From a virus, in the IMG/VR virus record IMGVR_UViG_3300023179_000026, positions 62,001 through 126,000 of that record: a stretch of DNA of 64,000 nt; one strand, written 5' to 3'. The notes beneath the pieces are model-generated. The model was not told where the DNA came from, did not search any database, and saw only the letters and a list, made by a program, of their open reading frames with translations. This document shows positions 1-6,767 of the stretch, one piece after another. Positions within the stretch are counted from its first letter, which is position 1. Each line of letters starts with the position of its first letter. The translations under genes were made by a program, and so were the position numbers.

Positions 1-41
1 ACATTCTTCATTTGACGTAAATAATATTGACGGTATGACAT
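1..41 (-). CDS. 5' end of an unidentified gene running off the left edge
   Basis: Only the first 13 codons are visible, starting MSYRQYYLRQ. An AAAGG ribosome-binding site lies about 8 bases upstream of the ATG. The start follows the stop of the small hydrophobic peptide by only 17 bases, so it would be co-transcribed with it. The fragment is too short to identify. Confidence 0.4.
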   Translation of the reverse strand, partial: MSYRQYYLRQMKN

Positions 42-58
42 TATTGCATACCTTTCAT

Positions 59-133
59 TTACCCTACCGTTATCAAATAAAGTAGTAAGAAAAACAAGAA
101 GAAAATTGCTAGATAAGTTCCAACTTTATCCAT
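59..133 (-). CDS. 24-residue hydrophobic (single-membrane-segment) peptide
   Basis: A short ORF starting MDKVGTYLAI is followed by a run of about 16 hydrophobic residues rich in Phe and Leu, then a stop. A GGAG ribosome-binding site lies 8 bases before the ATG, inside the last codons of the upstream gene. Only 1 base separates that gene's stop from this start, so the two are probably translationally coupled. The composition predicts one membrane-spanning helix. Such peptides in phages can act in lysis, lysis inhibition or membrane modification, but nothing here picks one. It could also be a chance ORF. Confidence 0.45.
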   Translation of the reverse strand: MDKVGTYLAIFFLFFLLLYLITVG

Positions 134-134
134 G

Positions 135-455
135 CTACATGCTCCAATACAGTTCACTTGAAGGATCGCAACAACGTGGTGTATCTGCAGGAATCACGAC
201 TTTTTCACCTGTTATATAATTCTTGACAGTCTTCATTTCTACAGGAGTTGTATCAACTTTTTCTACCTTCATCATCTTAAGGTAGGAATCGGAAGCACAC
301 ATTCTGATGGTGTTGGACTTCCCCATAATTTCAATAATGATCCAAGGGGTCATTGTACCATTAGCTGCAGGGGCAAGAAAGATTTTTTTGATAGTACCGA
401 GAAGGTTACCTGCTGCAGAAACCCAAGTAATTGTGTCAGCTACGTTCAAGTTCAT
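135..455 (-). CDS. conserved phage protein of unknown function, 106 aa
   Basis: I do not recognise this protein. The start at 455 (MNLNVADTIT) is preferred because a perfect AAGGAG lies 6 bases upstream. In-frame ATGs at 461 and 479 have poorer signals. The N-terminal half is predicted beta-rich with alternating hydrophobic residues, followed by a short charged segment. The C-terminus contains a CC pair (RCCDPSSE). It is the next gene after the Rieske oxygenase on the same strand and precedes the tiny hydrophobic peptide. Confidence 0.6.
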   Translation of the reverse strand: MNLNVADTITWVSAAGNLLGTIKKIFLAPAANGTMTPWIIIEIMGKSNTIRMCASDSYLKMMKVEKVDTTPVEMKTVKNYITGEKVVIPADTPRCCDPSSELYWSM

Positions 456-532
456 TTCCATCTCCTTGTTAATCACCATACATGTAGTATATGAAAATAT
501 AAGGTTGCTGTCAAGTGTTTTTTCTAATGTTG

Positions 533-1483
533 TTACTTCACTACAAAATAATCACTAAACTTGTCGATATGCTCGTAAAATTTAGCTATACCTAACTCTA
601 ATTGTGGATGATATGGGTAATTATCATAGCTTAATTTTCTACCATGCTGTATTCGTTCCCCTATTTCAACATCTTCTAATGCTGTTGAATGATATGCTGC
701 CAATTGAGTTTCAACAAAATCTTGGTCAAATGCTGATACACTGTCAATATGATGATACTCAATTAAATTAAAACATGTTTTATCGGTGTCAGGCCATACC
801 GTACTCATAACAATCATGTTAGGATACCACTCTAATGTCATGTTAGGATAGATAGTAGCCCATAATGCACCGTACTCCACATGTGAATAATTACTACGTA
901 TCATCTTTTGCAATTCATTAAAATGTGGATTAGGATTGTTACTGCTTTTATTATACTTAACCTCTTGAATTGACCAATTATCACCAAAGTGCAATTTGTA
1001 ATGGTTCATGTCAACAAAATTTCCTAAGCCTGGATGGAATGGTTTGACATGATACAAATCTAAATACACTTCAATAAAAACTTCCCAACTAAAATTTAAC
1101 TTCATAATTTCTGTTTTAGTATGGACATAATTACTTGTATCAAAATGTGACACCAAGTGTTTTGGAAAATTTATATCCATTGGTTTGGTAAACAAAAAGT
1201 TATTCCATTCATGTGTTGTTATAGTTGGTAAACATCCTTCAGTATCAAATGGTGATCCTAACAATACGCCATGTTGGTCATAAGTCCATCGATGAAGTGG
1301 GCATACAAGATTACCGTGAAATGGTTGTGGTTCATCAACGATAATAGCCCCACGATGCAAACATGAATTACTAACCACCTTAGTAATATTGTTGTATTTT
1401 TGTACTGCCCATAATTTATTAAATTGTTTTAGTGGTTGTACAGAATTGTTATTCAAGCTTAAATTTGATATTAAGTATGTCAC
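533..1483 (-). CDS. Rieske-type [2Fe-2S] non-haem iron oxygenase (alpha-subunit-like)
   Basis: The 316-residue protein carries a complete Rieske cluster motif: C41-x-H43, 17 residues, then C61-x2-H64 (SCLHRG and CPLHRW). It also has a catalytic-domain signature: D142 and H145-x4-H150 in a YLDLYHVKPFHPG context, and D271 in an ALEDVEIGERIQHG context. These match the bridging Asp and the 2-His-1-carboxylate iron site of ring-hydroxylating and choline/carnitine-type oxygenases. The family takes electrons from a ferredoxin or reductase to hydroxylate or demethylate small molecules. No reductase is encoded nearby, so a host partner is inferred. It is shorter than the usual 350-450 residues. The start is a GTG with GAGGATC upstream. 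The substrate is unknown. The protein looks intact and is unlikely to be a mere Rieske ferredoxin because both sites are present. Confidence 0.88.
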   Translation of the reverse strand: MTYLISNLSLNNNSVQPLKQFNKLWAVQKYNNITKVVSNSCLHRGAIIVDEPQPFHGNLVCPLHRWTYDQHGVLLGSPFDTEGCLPTITTHEWNNFLFTKPMDINFPKHLVSHFDTSNYVHTKTEIMKLNFSWEVFIEVYLDLYHVKPFHPGLGNFVDMNHYKLHFGDNWSIQEVKYNKSSNNPNPHFNELQKMIRSNYSHVEYGALWATIYPNMTLEWYPNMIVMSTVWPDTDKTCFNLIEYHHIDSVSAFDQDFVETQLAAYHSTALEDVEIGERIQHGRKLSYDNYPYHPQLELGIAKFYEHIDKFSDYFVVK

Positions 1484-1503
1484 AGTAGATCCTCAAACCG
1501 TAT

Positions 1504-2547
1504 TTAAGCAACCTTTAAGCTTGATTTAAGATTTCCTTGGTATGGTGAACGTAACCATTCTACATAAAAATTAGCTGATTCTGAAATTTTAATCAGTTGA
1601 TACTTACCGCAGAATCTCATAAATTCTGTACCAACTTGTCCTACAGGTTCTTTACTAACTGTATTATTAATCACTTCATCTAATACTTGTTTTACTTCTT
1701 CAGGCTGTAATGTCAAGTCTATTAGTACACGATTACGTTCGTAATCATCTTTTACTTTATGTTCAACCCCATTGTGATCGACCCAACGTTGTTGCATAAC
1801 ATTGTTCCAATTAAATCCTTTTTTATCACGATCTGCATATGCTTCAATCAGCCCAATTGTTTTTTTGGTGGATTTTTTTCGTACACCTGGGTATGCGCTG
1901 AAGATGTTATCAGTGCTATCACCACGCATACACTTTTCAAATAATATAAATTGTGGGTCACCTACTTGTTTGTGCTCTTTTGTTTTATTGTCAATAATAG
2001 GTTTACCATATTCATCATAGTAACCATCTATGGTAATTAACTGATTTGCTAAACTATTATATCGTTGTACATTGTGAGCAAGTAATTGATCAAAATCAGT
2101 ATCACTGCTAATAATGACATGTTGATTATGTGGATGTAGTTGAACAAAACGTGCAATTACATCGTCCGCTTCAGCGATATCGCAGCGTATAACTGATACA
2201 TTAGTTTTTTCACGTAGATACTTAATAAAATCATTGTAAGTATCATTAAACAATGTGTCTAATTGTAGGTCATGCTCTGTCTTAGCTAATTCTTTTACTG
2301 CACGATTACGTTTGTATGGTTCATAGAATTGTTTACGCCAACTACGACCTTCTAGCGCAAAAACAACGTGCACAGGATTGTTTGCGCTGAATTTGCGAAC
2401 CATAGTATTAGCACTTTGTAGAGTAAGGTGTAATGCCATACCTACACGTTCACTATCTGTTTCGCTACGACTAGCAATATATTTTGATTTGAAGAATAAA
2501 TTAGCAGTATCAATAATAATATACTTAACTGATTTCGGATCTTCCAT
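1504..2547 (-). CDS. rnh: T4-type RNase H / 5'-3' exonuclease (FEN-1 family)
   Basis: The protein removes RNA primers and adjacent DNA from Okazaki fragments. Acidic metal-binding motifs of the FEN/T4 RNase H fold are visible: D13 in YIIIDTANLFF, E126, D128 and D129 in AEADDVIARF, and D149 and D151 in SSDTDFDQLL. A helix-three-turn-helix-like segment follows, CMRGDSTDNIFSAYPGV. Length (347 residues) is slightly above T4 RNase H (305). It begins inside the last bases of the upstream proline-rich gene and is followed by the Rieske oxygenase. Replication genes for the clamp and polymerase lie a few kilobases upstream on the same strand, fitting a shared early or middle transcription unit. Confidence 0.93.
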   Translation of the reverse strand: MEDPKSVKYIIIDTANLFFKSKYIASRSETDSERVGMALHLTLQSANTMVRKFSANNPVHVVFALEGRSWRKQFYEPYKRNRAVKELAKTEHDLQLDTLFNDTYNDFIKYLREKTNVSVIRCDIAEADDVIARFVQLHPHNQHVIISSDTDFDQLLAHNVQRYNSLANQLITIDGYYDEYGKPIIDNKTKEHKQVGDPQFILFEKCMRGDSTDNIFSAYPGVRKKSTKKTIGLIEAYADRDKKGFNWNNVMQQRWVDHNGVEHKVKDDYERNRVLIDLTLQPEEVKQVLDEVINNTVSKEPVGQVGTEFMRFCGKYQLIKISESANFYVEWLRSPYQGNLKSSLKVA

Positions 2548-2974
2548 TGCCTATATCCTTAGATTTTACAACACGTAAATCGGTTTCACGGTTAAAGGGG
2601 TCTGCATTTTGTTGTTCATAAACTTCTAGAGCAATATTACGACATACTGTTTGAAACCAACGATCAACAATGTCTGCTTCAGTATCATCAGGACGTATTT
2701 TGTAACCTGCTTTTATCAAGTTTATCACAAACTTATCATTGAAATCAAGCTCAAAACTACCTGCATTAATATTGTTTGGGTCAATATCTACCTTAGTGAT
2801 GGTTATGTATGGTTCGTTATTTTTAGTAGCAAGTTCTTTATCTGATAATTTTTCTTCAGGTTTTTTCTTTGCTTCTTTAGTTTTTTTAGGTGGTTCAGGT
2901 TGTTCAGGTGGTTCGGAAGGGTCAGGTGGAATAGGTATAGGTTTATTCCACAATGCTTTTAATTTGTCAAACAT
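2525..2974 (-). CDS. conserved hypothetical protein with proline-rich N-terminal linker, 149 aa
   Basis: I chose the ATG at 2974 (MFDKLKALW) because GAGGAT precedes it. An alternative in-frame start lies five codons upstream. Residues about 10-30 are rich in Pro, Glu and Ser (PIPIPPDPSEPPEQPEPP), followed by a Lys/Glu-rich stretch. A compact C-terminal half then contains FELDFNDKFVINLIKAGYKI. The arrangement suggests a flexible tether before a folded domain. It overlaps both neighbours by a few bases, with the UVDE gene upstream and RNase H downstream, so it is probably coupled to them. Function unknown. Confidence 0.65.
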   Translation of the reverse strand: MFDKLKALWNKPIPIPPDPSEPPEQPEPPKKTKEAKKKPEEKLSDKELATKNNEPYITITKVDIDPNNINAGSFELDFNDKFVINLIKAGYKIRPDDTEADIVDRWFQTVCRNIALEVYEQQNADPFNRETDLRVVKSKDIGNGRSEIS

Positions 2975-4013
2975 ACGTATCCTCAACAATCATTGTCATA
3001 TCTTTCTTATATTCTTCATACAATTGCATACTAGCTAGGTTTTTAGCTTTGCTTTCACACATTATGTCACCCCATACCCAATGTGACATTGCCCAACGAT
3101 TAACAGATTTGTTCCAATAAAAATCGCTGTGTGCACGTAGCTCTTGTTTTTTATGTCCACTTTCTGCAAGCAGTTGATAATTTGGTTTGGTATGAACATC
3201 ATGTTTAACTAATACATCCTCACGACTGACAGAATAATGGATGACAGGGCGCACACCACGCCAACTATCAATAACCCTGTCGATACGGGCATCATCCATT
3301 TCAATGTATTGTCCTGTTTTACACCAATGGTGATGAATATCAAGCACAATAGGAGCAACATCACTAAGTTGAAGGCAATCATCGAGTCCATAAGTTATTT
3401 CTTCGTTTTCAATGGTAATACAGTTTCTTGCTTCTTGAGACAATCTTGCATATGCATGTCGAAAACCTGCGGCACCTTGTTTACCCGCAAGGTGGATGTT
3501 AATTTTAAAGTCTTGAAATTGTTTACCGTACCCCATGTAACGGGCCATATCCGCATGATACTCAAACTCCTTTAATGAATTCTCAACAATGTTCTCATTA
3601 TCACTAGCGAGCACACAAAACTGACCAGGATGAAAAGACAAACGTACACCGTTTTCTCTAGCACTATCACCAATAGTTGCAAAATGCCGCTCAAGATATC
3701 GAACAACATCAGGGTGTTGATAGAAATAACTCCATGATGGCTCAGTGTATACAGGAAGGATATCACTACTAAGACGCACCATCCTAAGTTCTTCATGCAA
3801 TTCTCCTACACGTTTAACTAACAGTCTTGTTGATTCAATATTACCCTTCATTAAATCCCATAGTTTATCTTCAGCAACACTGCGTACTTGTTTATTTAAC
3901 CAAGTACGTGTAGTAGTACCTGTATTGTATTTTTTGCAGTCATCCGTAGGTTTAATACCATCTACTTGATCTGCACGATCAATCCACTTACAGGCGAATC
4001 CTAGTTTGCGCAT
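2967..4013 (-). CDS. uvdE: UV damage endonuclease, UVDE/UvsE family
   Basis: This TIM-barrel metalloenzyme nicks DNA 5' of UV photoproducts and other distortions. The N-terminus (LGFACKW...NTGTTTRTWLN) is typical of UVDE. The metal-ligand set is legible: H128 in SFHPGQF, H153 in EYHADM, H174 in NIHLAG, E202/E204 in IENEE, D225 and H228 in VLDIHHHW, H259 in VIHYS, and E320 in DIMCESKAK. Length (348) is normal for the family. T4 itself uses the unrelated DenV glycosylase for this task, so this is a functional replacement suited to a sunlit habitat (inference). It overlaps the downstream proline-rich gene and starts just after the stop of a 69-residue unknown. Confidence 0.9.
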   Translation of the reverse strand: MRKLGFACKWIDRADQVDGIKPTDDCKKYNTGTTTRTWLNKQVRSVAEDKLWDLMKGNIESTRLLVKRVGELHEELRMVRLSSDILPVYTEPSWSYFYQHPDVVRYLERHFATIGDSARENGVRLSFHPGQFCVLASDNENIVENSLKEFEYHADMARYMGYGKQFQDFKINIHLAGKQGAAGFRHAYARLSQEARNCITIENEEITYGLDDCLQLSDVAPIVLDIHHHWCKTGQYIEMDDARIDRVIDSWRGVRPVIHYSVSREDVLVKHDVHTKPNYQLLAESGHKKQELRAHSDFYWNKSVNRWAMSHWVWGDIMCESKAKNLASMQLYEEYKKDMTMIVEDTYV

Positions 4014-4015
4014 GA

Positions 4016-4225
4016 TTAGGCACTTTCAATAAGTTGAGCTGCAAATACATTTAACTGTGAACGTGGCATGAATAATTCAAAAGTACTAGTCATGATACAC
4101 GTATTTTTCTCTACATCCCACAATTCTCGTGTAAAAGTTACAGCTCGCATGTCAGTAGGTAAAGTACATGTGGTGACTTTCATATATAGTTTAAAATCAG
4201 GGCGGTCAACAAGATATTCCATCAT
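4016..4225 (-). CDS. small hypothetical protein, 69 aa
   Basis: It starts MMEYLVDRPD behind a GGAGAAACT ribosome-binding site. The sequence alternates hydrophobic and polar residues and is probably a small beta-sheet protein. There are no recognisable motifs. It ends two bases before the UVDE start, consistent with one transcript. Confidence 0.6.
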   Translation of the reverse strand: MMEYLVDRPDFKLYMKVTTCTLPTDMRAVTFTRELWDVEKNTCIMTSTFELFMPRSQLNVFAAQLIESA

Positions 4226-4285
4226 AGTTTCTCCAAAGAAATTAGATTATAACGTATAACAAACTTTTAGACAAGTGTTGTTTAT

Positions 4286-4765
4286 TTACCACTTTTCTGA
4301 TTTGCTTACTCTTTGCATTTCAGCTTCCATGACACGTTTACGCAACGAACTTGAACTAAAGCTATGGTCACGTCCATTGTATATCAATTCTATACCACGG
4401 TCAAGGCATATCTGTTTACCCGTAAAATCTTTATCCTTATATTCTATGCCAAGAATACGCATGTCAATGGGTAGGATAAGAAACAAATCTTCTAAATCTT
4501 TTTCTGTATTATATATAACTATTTCATCAACAAAGCGTGTTGCGCTAAGTTGTATTTGACGCTCTACAATACTTTGTACAGGATTGTTTTTACTTGGTCT
4601 GTCTATACTAGCATCATTTTGTAAAGCAGCAATGAGGTAATCACAATGTTGTTTAGCCTCAGAAAGCATGGCGACATGCCCTGCATGTAATAAATCAAAT
4701 TGACTGCAGGTTATGCCTATTTTTAGATCACTATTTTTTAGTTCTTTGATACGATTGAATATCAT
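4286..4765 (-). CDS. cytidylyltransferase-like nucleotidyltransferase (HxGH superfamily)
   Basis: The 159-residue protein has the nucleotidyltransferase motif H27-A-G-H30 (in FDLLHAGHVAML) and a C-terminal SSSSLRKRV that matches the ISxT/SxxR nucleotide-contact motif. This is the fold of glycerol-3-phosphate cytidylyltransferase (TagD) and the RfaE adenylyltransferase domain. These enzymes activate sugar or polyol phosphates with CTP or ATP. It would make a nucleotide-sugar precursor, possibly for modification of DNA, glycans or surface structures, but the substrate is unknown. A hairpin terminator lies directly upstream, separating it from the preceding gene, and it is followed by a 69-residue unknown and UVDE. 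Confidence 0.82.
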   Translation of the reverse strand: MIFNRIKELKNSDLKIGITCSQFDLLHAGHVAMLSEAKQHCDYLIAALQNDASIDRPSKNNPVQSIVERQIQLSATRFVDEIVIYNTEKDLEDLFLILPIDMRILGIEYKDKDFTGKQICLDRGIELIYNGRDHSFSSSSLRKRVMEAEMQRVSKSEKW

Positions 4766-4770
4766 AAAAT

Positions 4771-4797
4771 ACCCCTATCTGTTATTTAGATAGGGGT
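4771..4797 (-). terminator. hairpin terminator between two minus-strand genes
   Basis: A perfect 10-bp inverted repeat, ACCCCTATCT with AGATAGGGGT, has a 7-base loop. On the minus strand it is followed by ATTTTAT, a weak U-tract. It sits after the 75-residue gene and immediately before the cytidylyltransferase start, so it could also influence translation of that gene. Confidence 0.6.
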
Positions 4798-4810
4798 GTT
4801 GGTTGAGAAA

Positions 4811-5038
4811 TTAAAAATCAGATTCCATTTTTTTCAAATCTTCTTCCCACATGTTTTTTGCATTCTTACCTTTTAAAAATTTTTGATATTGTTGGTAAGC
4901 ATAGCTACGCATGTTGTTAAGATCACGCTCATCATAACGATAACCGTACTCCCTACAAAACTGTAAATAATTTTCTAAATCCTCATAAATAAGGCTAGAA
5001 GTAGAAAAGTAGGAACGACCTTTGGTTGCTTTATTCAT
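4811..5038 (-). CDS. small hypothetical protein, 75 aa, Tyr-rich
   Basis: It starts MNKATKGRSY with AAGGAT upstream. The protein is charged, helical and tyrosine-rich (EYGYRYDERDL, YAYQQYQKF). No family is recognised. It is the last gene before the hairpin at 4771, so it probably ends a transcript that begins with the clamp and polymerase genes. Confidence 0.6.
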   Translation of the reverse strand: MNKATKGRSYFSTSSLIYEDLENYLQFCREYGYRYDERDLNNMRSYAYQQYQKFLKGKNAKNMWEEDLKKMESDF

Positions 5039-5052
5039 AAAACTGTAAATCC

Positions 5053-5430
5053 TTAAATTTTGATTGTTAAACTAGGTTTAGTACTACGATAATGTGTAAT
5101 GACTGCTGAGCCACTACTTTCTGCAACAGTAATTTTAATATCACTATCTGCAAAATGGTTTGATAACCTTAAGAAAAGTTCATCAGAAATTCTTTGGCAA
5201 TATTGTAAATCATCGTCAGCCTTGGGTTTACCAATGTCAGATGCTTCAATATCTTTTATTGCTTGGTTAATAGGTTTGGCATCAAGAATGCCATCTAGTG
5301 ATTCAACTTGTATGTTAGCAGTAAAAAAGTTTTTAATTCTAGTTTTTTTCCTAATGTAAATTAAACTTTCTCGCATAACACGATCATTGCGTTCTTTCAA
5401 TGCTAAGTTACGTTGTGCACTATATTCCAT
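5053..5430 (-). CDS. conserved hypothetical protein, 125 aa
   Basis: The protein has a basic N-terminus (RNLALKERNDRVMRESLIYI), a central acidic helix, and a C-terminal beta segment ending LTIKI. It begins in a TAATG overlap with the stop of the 71-residue gene upstream, indicating translational coupling. No motif is recognised. Its place below the clamp gene suggests a replication-associated or early role, but this is only context. Confidence 0.6.
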   Translation of the reverse strand: MEYSAQRNLALKERNDRVMRESLIYIRKKTRIKNFFTANIQVESLDGILDAKPINQAIKDIEASDIGKPKADDDLQYCQRISDELFLRLSNHFADSDIKITVAESSGSAVITHYRSTKPSLTIKI

Positions 5431-5645
5431 TATCTATCATCCCATGTATCGGTTTCACGACCACTTGTAGCTTCAAATTGAAGTTTACTCAATCTTGCGA
5501 TTTCATCCTTCAATTGTAGCTTACGCTTCTTTAAATTGGTCACTTGTTCAGGAATATAATGTGTTTGTCCTTCCATGTCAAGTATTTGTTTGTCTACAAA
5601 TCGATGTAATTCTTCAAGATGTTTAATACGCTCACGATAAGGCAT
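5430..5645 (-). CDS. small coiled-coil protein, 71 aa
   Basis: The sequence is almost entirely predicted helix with heptad-like Leu/Ile spacing (MPYRERIKHLEELHRFVDKQ, then LKKRKLQLKDEIARLSKL). This suggests a coiled coil or helical hairpin. It is coupled by TAATG to the downstream gene and lies one base from the upstream gene. Function unknown. Confidence 0.6.
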   Translation of the reverse strand: MPYRERIKHLEELHRFVDKQILDMEGQTHYIPEQVTNLKKRKLQLKDEIARLSKLQFEATSGRETDTWDDR

Positions 5646-5646
5646 T

Positions 5647-5994
5647 TTAACCTCCTTTATGATCCTTAACTAATTGTATAACTAAATCCATTTTTTCTTG
5701 CAAGTCTGCAATCATAGGATATTCTTTTGATAATTCTTCAATCTCTTTTTCACGCTGCATGGCTGATTTTGCCCATTCTAAAACGTTTATAGTTTCTTGG
5801 TCTAAACTTATTGTTGGTGTAGACTTAGGTATTGGCAACCAAGCATATCCATCATAAATTTCTAAATTTTGTGAATTAGTGTTATATTTTACAGATCCAA
5901 TTAATGGATTATTAGTTTGTTGACTAATGTAAGGCATTGACGGTCCGTTATTAATTACCGTAATGCCTTTACCTGATGTAAGATACACTATCAT
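5647..5994 (-). CDS. conserved T4-like phage hypothetical, 115 aa, next to the clamp gene
   Basis: The N-terminus (VYLTSGKGITVINNGPSMPY) is glycine-rich and beta-like. A segment resembling tail-fibre tip repeats follows (GSVKYNTNSQNLEIYDGYAW), then a helical acidic C-terminus (EEIEELSKEY...). It starts in an ATGA overlap with the clamp gene's stop, so it is probably co-translated with gp45. I recall similar small proteins near gp45 in marine T4-like phages, but no function is known. Confidence 0.6.
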   Translation of the reverse strand: MIVYLTSGKGITVINNGPSMPYISQQTNNPLIGSVKYNTNSQNLEIYDGYAWLPIPKSTPTISLDQETINVLEWAKSAMQREKEIEELSKEYPMIADLQEKMDLVIQLVKDHKGG

Positions 5995-6707
5995 GTTTGT
6001 GCAGGAATTAAATATTCATAATCAGCAATACCACTATCTACTGTAATTTTCATAACAGGAGAGTCACTAATGTGAATTACTTTGTCGCCTGGTAAGTCCA
6101 TGATGCTTATAAATTGTTTAACAGGCCATGACCATGATTGCGTAATTTTTCCACTAACCATTGATTCAAAGACAAAATTACCGCTGTGTGTAGAAGCATT
6201 TCCCATATAAATTTTCAAATCACGATTGTCTTGTTTTAAGATAAAGTTAGTTTCATCATTGTTTGCTTGTAATTGCTTCTTCAAACGTTGAATACTGTTA
6301 ACTCTAGGCTCAAACTGTATGTTCCATGTTGCACCTGCAAACTTCATTGGTCTAATCTTTTCTTCAACTAATGCTTGTGACATTAAACGATAATCATTTA
6401 CAAAATCACCTGTTGATGTTTCAAAATGTATGACTGTTGGAATGTTACCTGTTTTTACTATATTAATAGATGCAGTTTCATCATATTCATCAAATCGTAG
6501 AATAGTTCGCAGCTTATTTAAGTTAGGCATTCCAAACACACCTTCAAAATCAGGATGTGGTGTTTTTAATACACCTGATAGTATCACAGTGCGGTCTTCT
6601 GATATTGCATTAATTTTAGTCTCTGTTTCAGTACCTGTTACTTTGATTAGGTCAATAAACCCTAATGCACAAGTATGTTGTATTAAATCTAATAAATTAT
6701 CTCTCAT
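5991..6707 (-). CDS. 45: sliding clamp (DNA polymerase processivity factor, gp45-like)
   Basis: The 238-residue protein fits the trimeric T4 gp45 clamp in length (T4: 228) and layout. It has an N-terminal helix (RDNLLDLIQHTCAL), alternating beta strands, and clamp-like text such as TVILSGVLKTPHPDFEGVFG and KLRTILRFDEYDE. It would ring DNA and tether gp43, and in T4 it also activates late transcription through gp33/gp55. The polymerase gene is immediately upstream (60 bases), and the clamp loader gp44 lies at 29.4-30.4 kb. It overlaps the downstream 115-residue gene by ATGA. Confidence 0.88.
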   Translation of the reverse strand: MRDNLLDLIQHTCALGFIDLIKVTGTETETKINAISEDRTVILSGVLKTPHPDFEGVFGMPNLNKLRTILRFDEYDETASINIVKTGNIPTVIHFETSTGDFVNDYRLMSQALVEEKIRPMKFAGATWNIQFEPRVNSIQRLKKQLQANNDETNFILKQDNRDLKIYMGNASTHSGNFVFESMVSGKITQSWSWPVKQFISIMDLPGDKVIHISDSPVMKITVDSGIADYEYLIPAQT

Positions 6708-6767
6708 ATTATTTCCTTAAATTCTATATTATATTACTCTTTATTATTTTTCAATTACTTTGGATAA

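Noticed and set aside
3572-3796. 74-codon hydrophobic open frame on the minus strand inside the UVDE gene
   Set aside because: It is an out-of-frame shadow of the well-supported UVDE gene, with no ribosome-binding site.
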